Below the pieces are notes generated by a model. It did no database searches, was not told the DNA's origin, and saw nothing but the letters and a program-made list of their open reading frames with translations. Positions 13,306 through 13,864 of a DNA stretch of 13,864 nucleotides are shown piece by piece; the first letter of the stretch is position 1, and each line of letters begins with the position of its first letter. A program made the position numbers and the translations under genes. The stretch is from DATELY01 sp035276085 (GTDB taxonomy: Bacteria; Pseudomonadota; Gammaproteobacteria; Steroidobacterales; Steroidobacteraceae): assembly GCA_035276085.1 (NCBI GenBank), contig DATELY010000008.1, positions 1-13,864 on the forward strand, read 5' to 3'.

Positions 13306-13864
13306 ATGGACAAAAGAAAGACTTCTTTGTGGTGGCTGATAGTTATGGGCCTCGCCTTCGTATGCGAGCCTCCTCTCCTCGCCCAGAGCGACAAAAGTCC
13401 TGAAGAAACCCAGCCGGGAACGAAATGGACCACTGAACAGATCAGACAGGCCGTGGCACCGATGCGCGCTGGACGACGGTTGACCCCGAAGAGTTGGCCA
13501 GGCGGTGCTCGAATCGCAGTCTGCTTGAGCTGGGATATGGACAACGAGTCATTCCTCCTGGCGGCCGGCAATACGGCACCGGTCGAACTCTCGAGCCATG
13601 AGTACGGCGCGACAGAAGGTTTGCGACGGATCATGGAACTGTACGACCGTCACAACATTCCGGGCTCCTTTTATATCCCCGCCGTTATAGGACTGCTCTA
13701 TCCTGACACCATCGAGGAGCTCAAAAAGCGACCACACCATGAGATAGGGATTCATGGATGGATCCACGAAGATCTCCGCAAACTCGATGATCAAGCGGAA
13801 GAAGATCACCTCTTACGCCGAGCAATCGATTTCTGGACGAAGGCGCTTGGCAAACAGCCTGTTG
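13306..13864 (+). CDS. Secreted polysaccharide deacetylase (NodB homology), 3' end outside the window
   Basis: The frame is open from ATG 13306 to the window end (186 codons, incomplete). The N-terminus MDKRKTSLWWLIVMGLAFVC with PPLLAQ is a signal peptide: basic n-region, hydrophobic core, likely cleavage after A26, so the protein is exported. RIAVCLSWDMDNES (69-82) carries the Asp pair D77/D79 of the NodB domain (catalytic base and metal ligand), and HEIGIHGWIHED (145-156) gives the metal-binding HxxxH motif H150/H154. Sequence style resembles peptidoglycan- or PuuE/HpPgdA-type deacetylases, which remove acetyl or hydrolyse amide groups from N-acetylated sugars or related substrates. The Shine-Dalgarno sequence is weak. 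Substrate is undetermined; the remaining catalytic motifs lie beyond the window. It is separated from the quorum-sensing genes by remnants and is probably unrelated to them. Confidence 0.85.
   Translation, partial: MDKRKTSLWWLIVMGLAFVCEPPLLAQSDKSPEETQPGTKWTTEQIRQAVAPMRAGRRLTPKSWPGGARIAVCLSWDMDNESFLLAAGNTAPVELSSHEYGATEGLRRIMELYDRHNIPGSFYIPAVIGLLYPDTIEELKKRPHHEIGIHGWIHEDLRKLDDQAEEDHLLRRAIDFWTKALGKQPV

Noticed and set aside
1..13864. CRISPR array, tRNA or rRNA genes
   Set aside because: No regularly spaced direct repeats and no tRNA- or rRNA-like sequence were seen on either strand.

Overview
The window looks like an accessory region of a GC-rich, Gram-negative proteobacterial chromosome, probably gammaproteobacterial. 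Pointers are acyl-homoserine-lactone (AHL) quorum-sensing genes of LuxI/LuxR type, FecR-type DUF4880 proteins, an IS1182-family transposase scar and a REP-like palindrome. A Steroidobacter- or xanthomonad-like host would fit, but this is inference from gene style, not from a marker gene. There are no rRNA or tRNA genes and no CRISPR array.

Layout. (1) 1-1181: the 3' end of a broken dxs (1-deoxyxylulose-5-phosphate synthase) fragment, convergent with an AraC-type regulator. (2) 1442-5357: a quorum-sensing block, mostly on the minus strand: a LuxR receptor, a small unknown gene on the plus strand with a very strong ribosome binding site, a luxI-type AHL synthase that overlaps a PhyH-type 2-oxoglutarate/Fe(II) oxygenase by 8 bases, and an EntD/Sfp-type phosphopantetheinyl transferase just upstream. 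(3) 5378-6573: a stand-alone DUF4880 small protein behind a conserved leader, convergent with a GntR regulator. (4) 6964-9019: a sugar C-methyltransferase-like gene overlapping a glycosyltransferase-like gene. (5) 9020-10641: small unrecognised genes around an XRE regulator. (6) 10964-12640: a second LuxR receptor, paralogous to the first, divergent from a second DUF4880 gene with the same leader; behind that gene lies a decayed remnant of a second GntR gene. So the leader-DUF4880-GntR module is present twice, once intact and once decaying. (7) 12641-13864: degraded DNA, an internally deleted IS1182-type transposase whose homology ends at a REP-like palindrome, and the start of a secreted NodB-type polysaccharide deacetylase that runs off the window.

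How it may work together. LuxI makes an AHL from S-adenosylmethionine and acyl-ACP. The upstream phosphopantetheinyl transferase could activate an ACP, and the coupled PhyH oxygenase could hydroxylate or desaturate the acyl chain, giving a non-standard signal. Both LuxR paralogues keep the ligand-pocket residues at exact TraR-like spacing, except for the conserved Tyr, which is His in one and Phe in the other. The most interesting candidates are the luxI-phyH(-PPTase) signal module and the twice-occurring leader/DUF4880/GntR module, placed each time head-to-head with a quorum-sensing-linked minus-strand gene.
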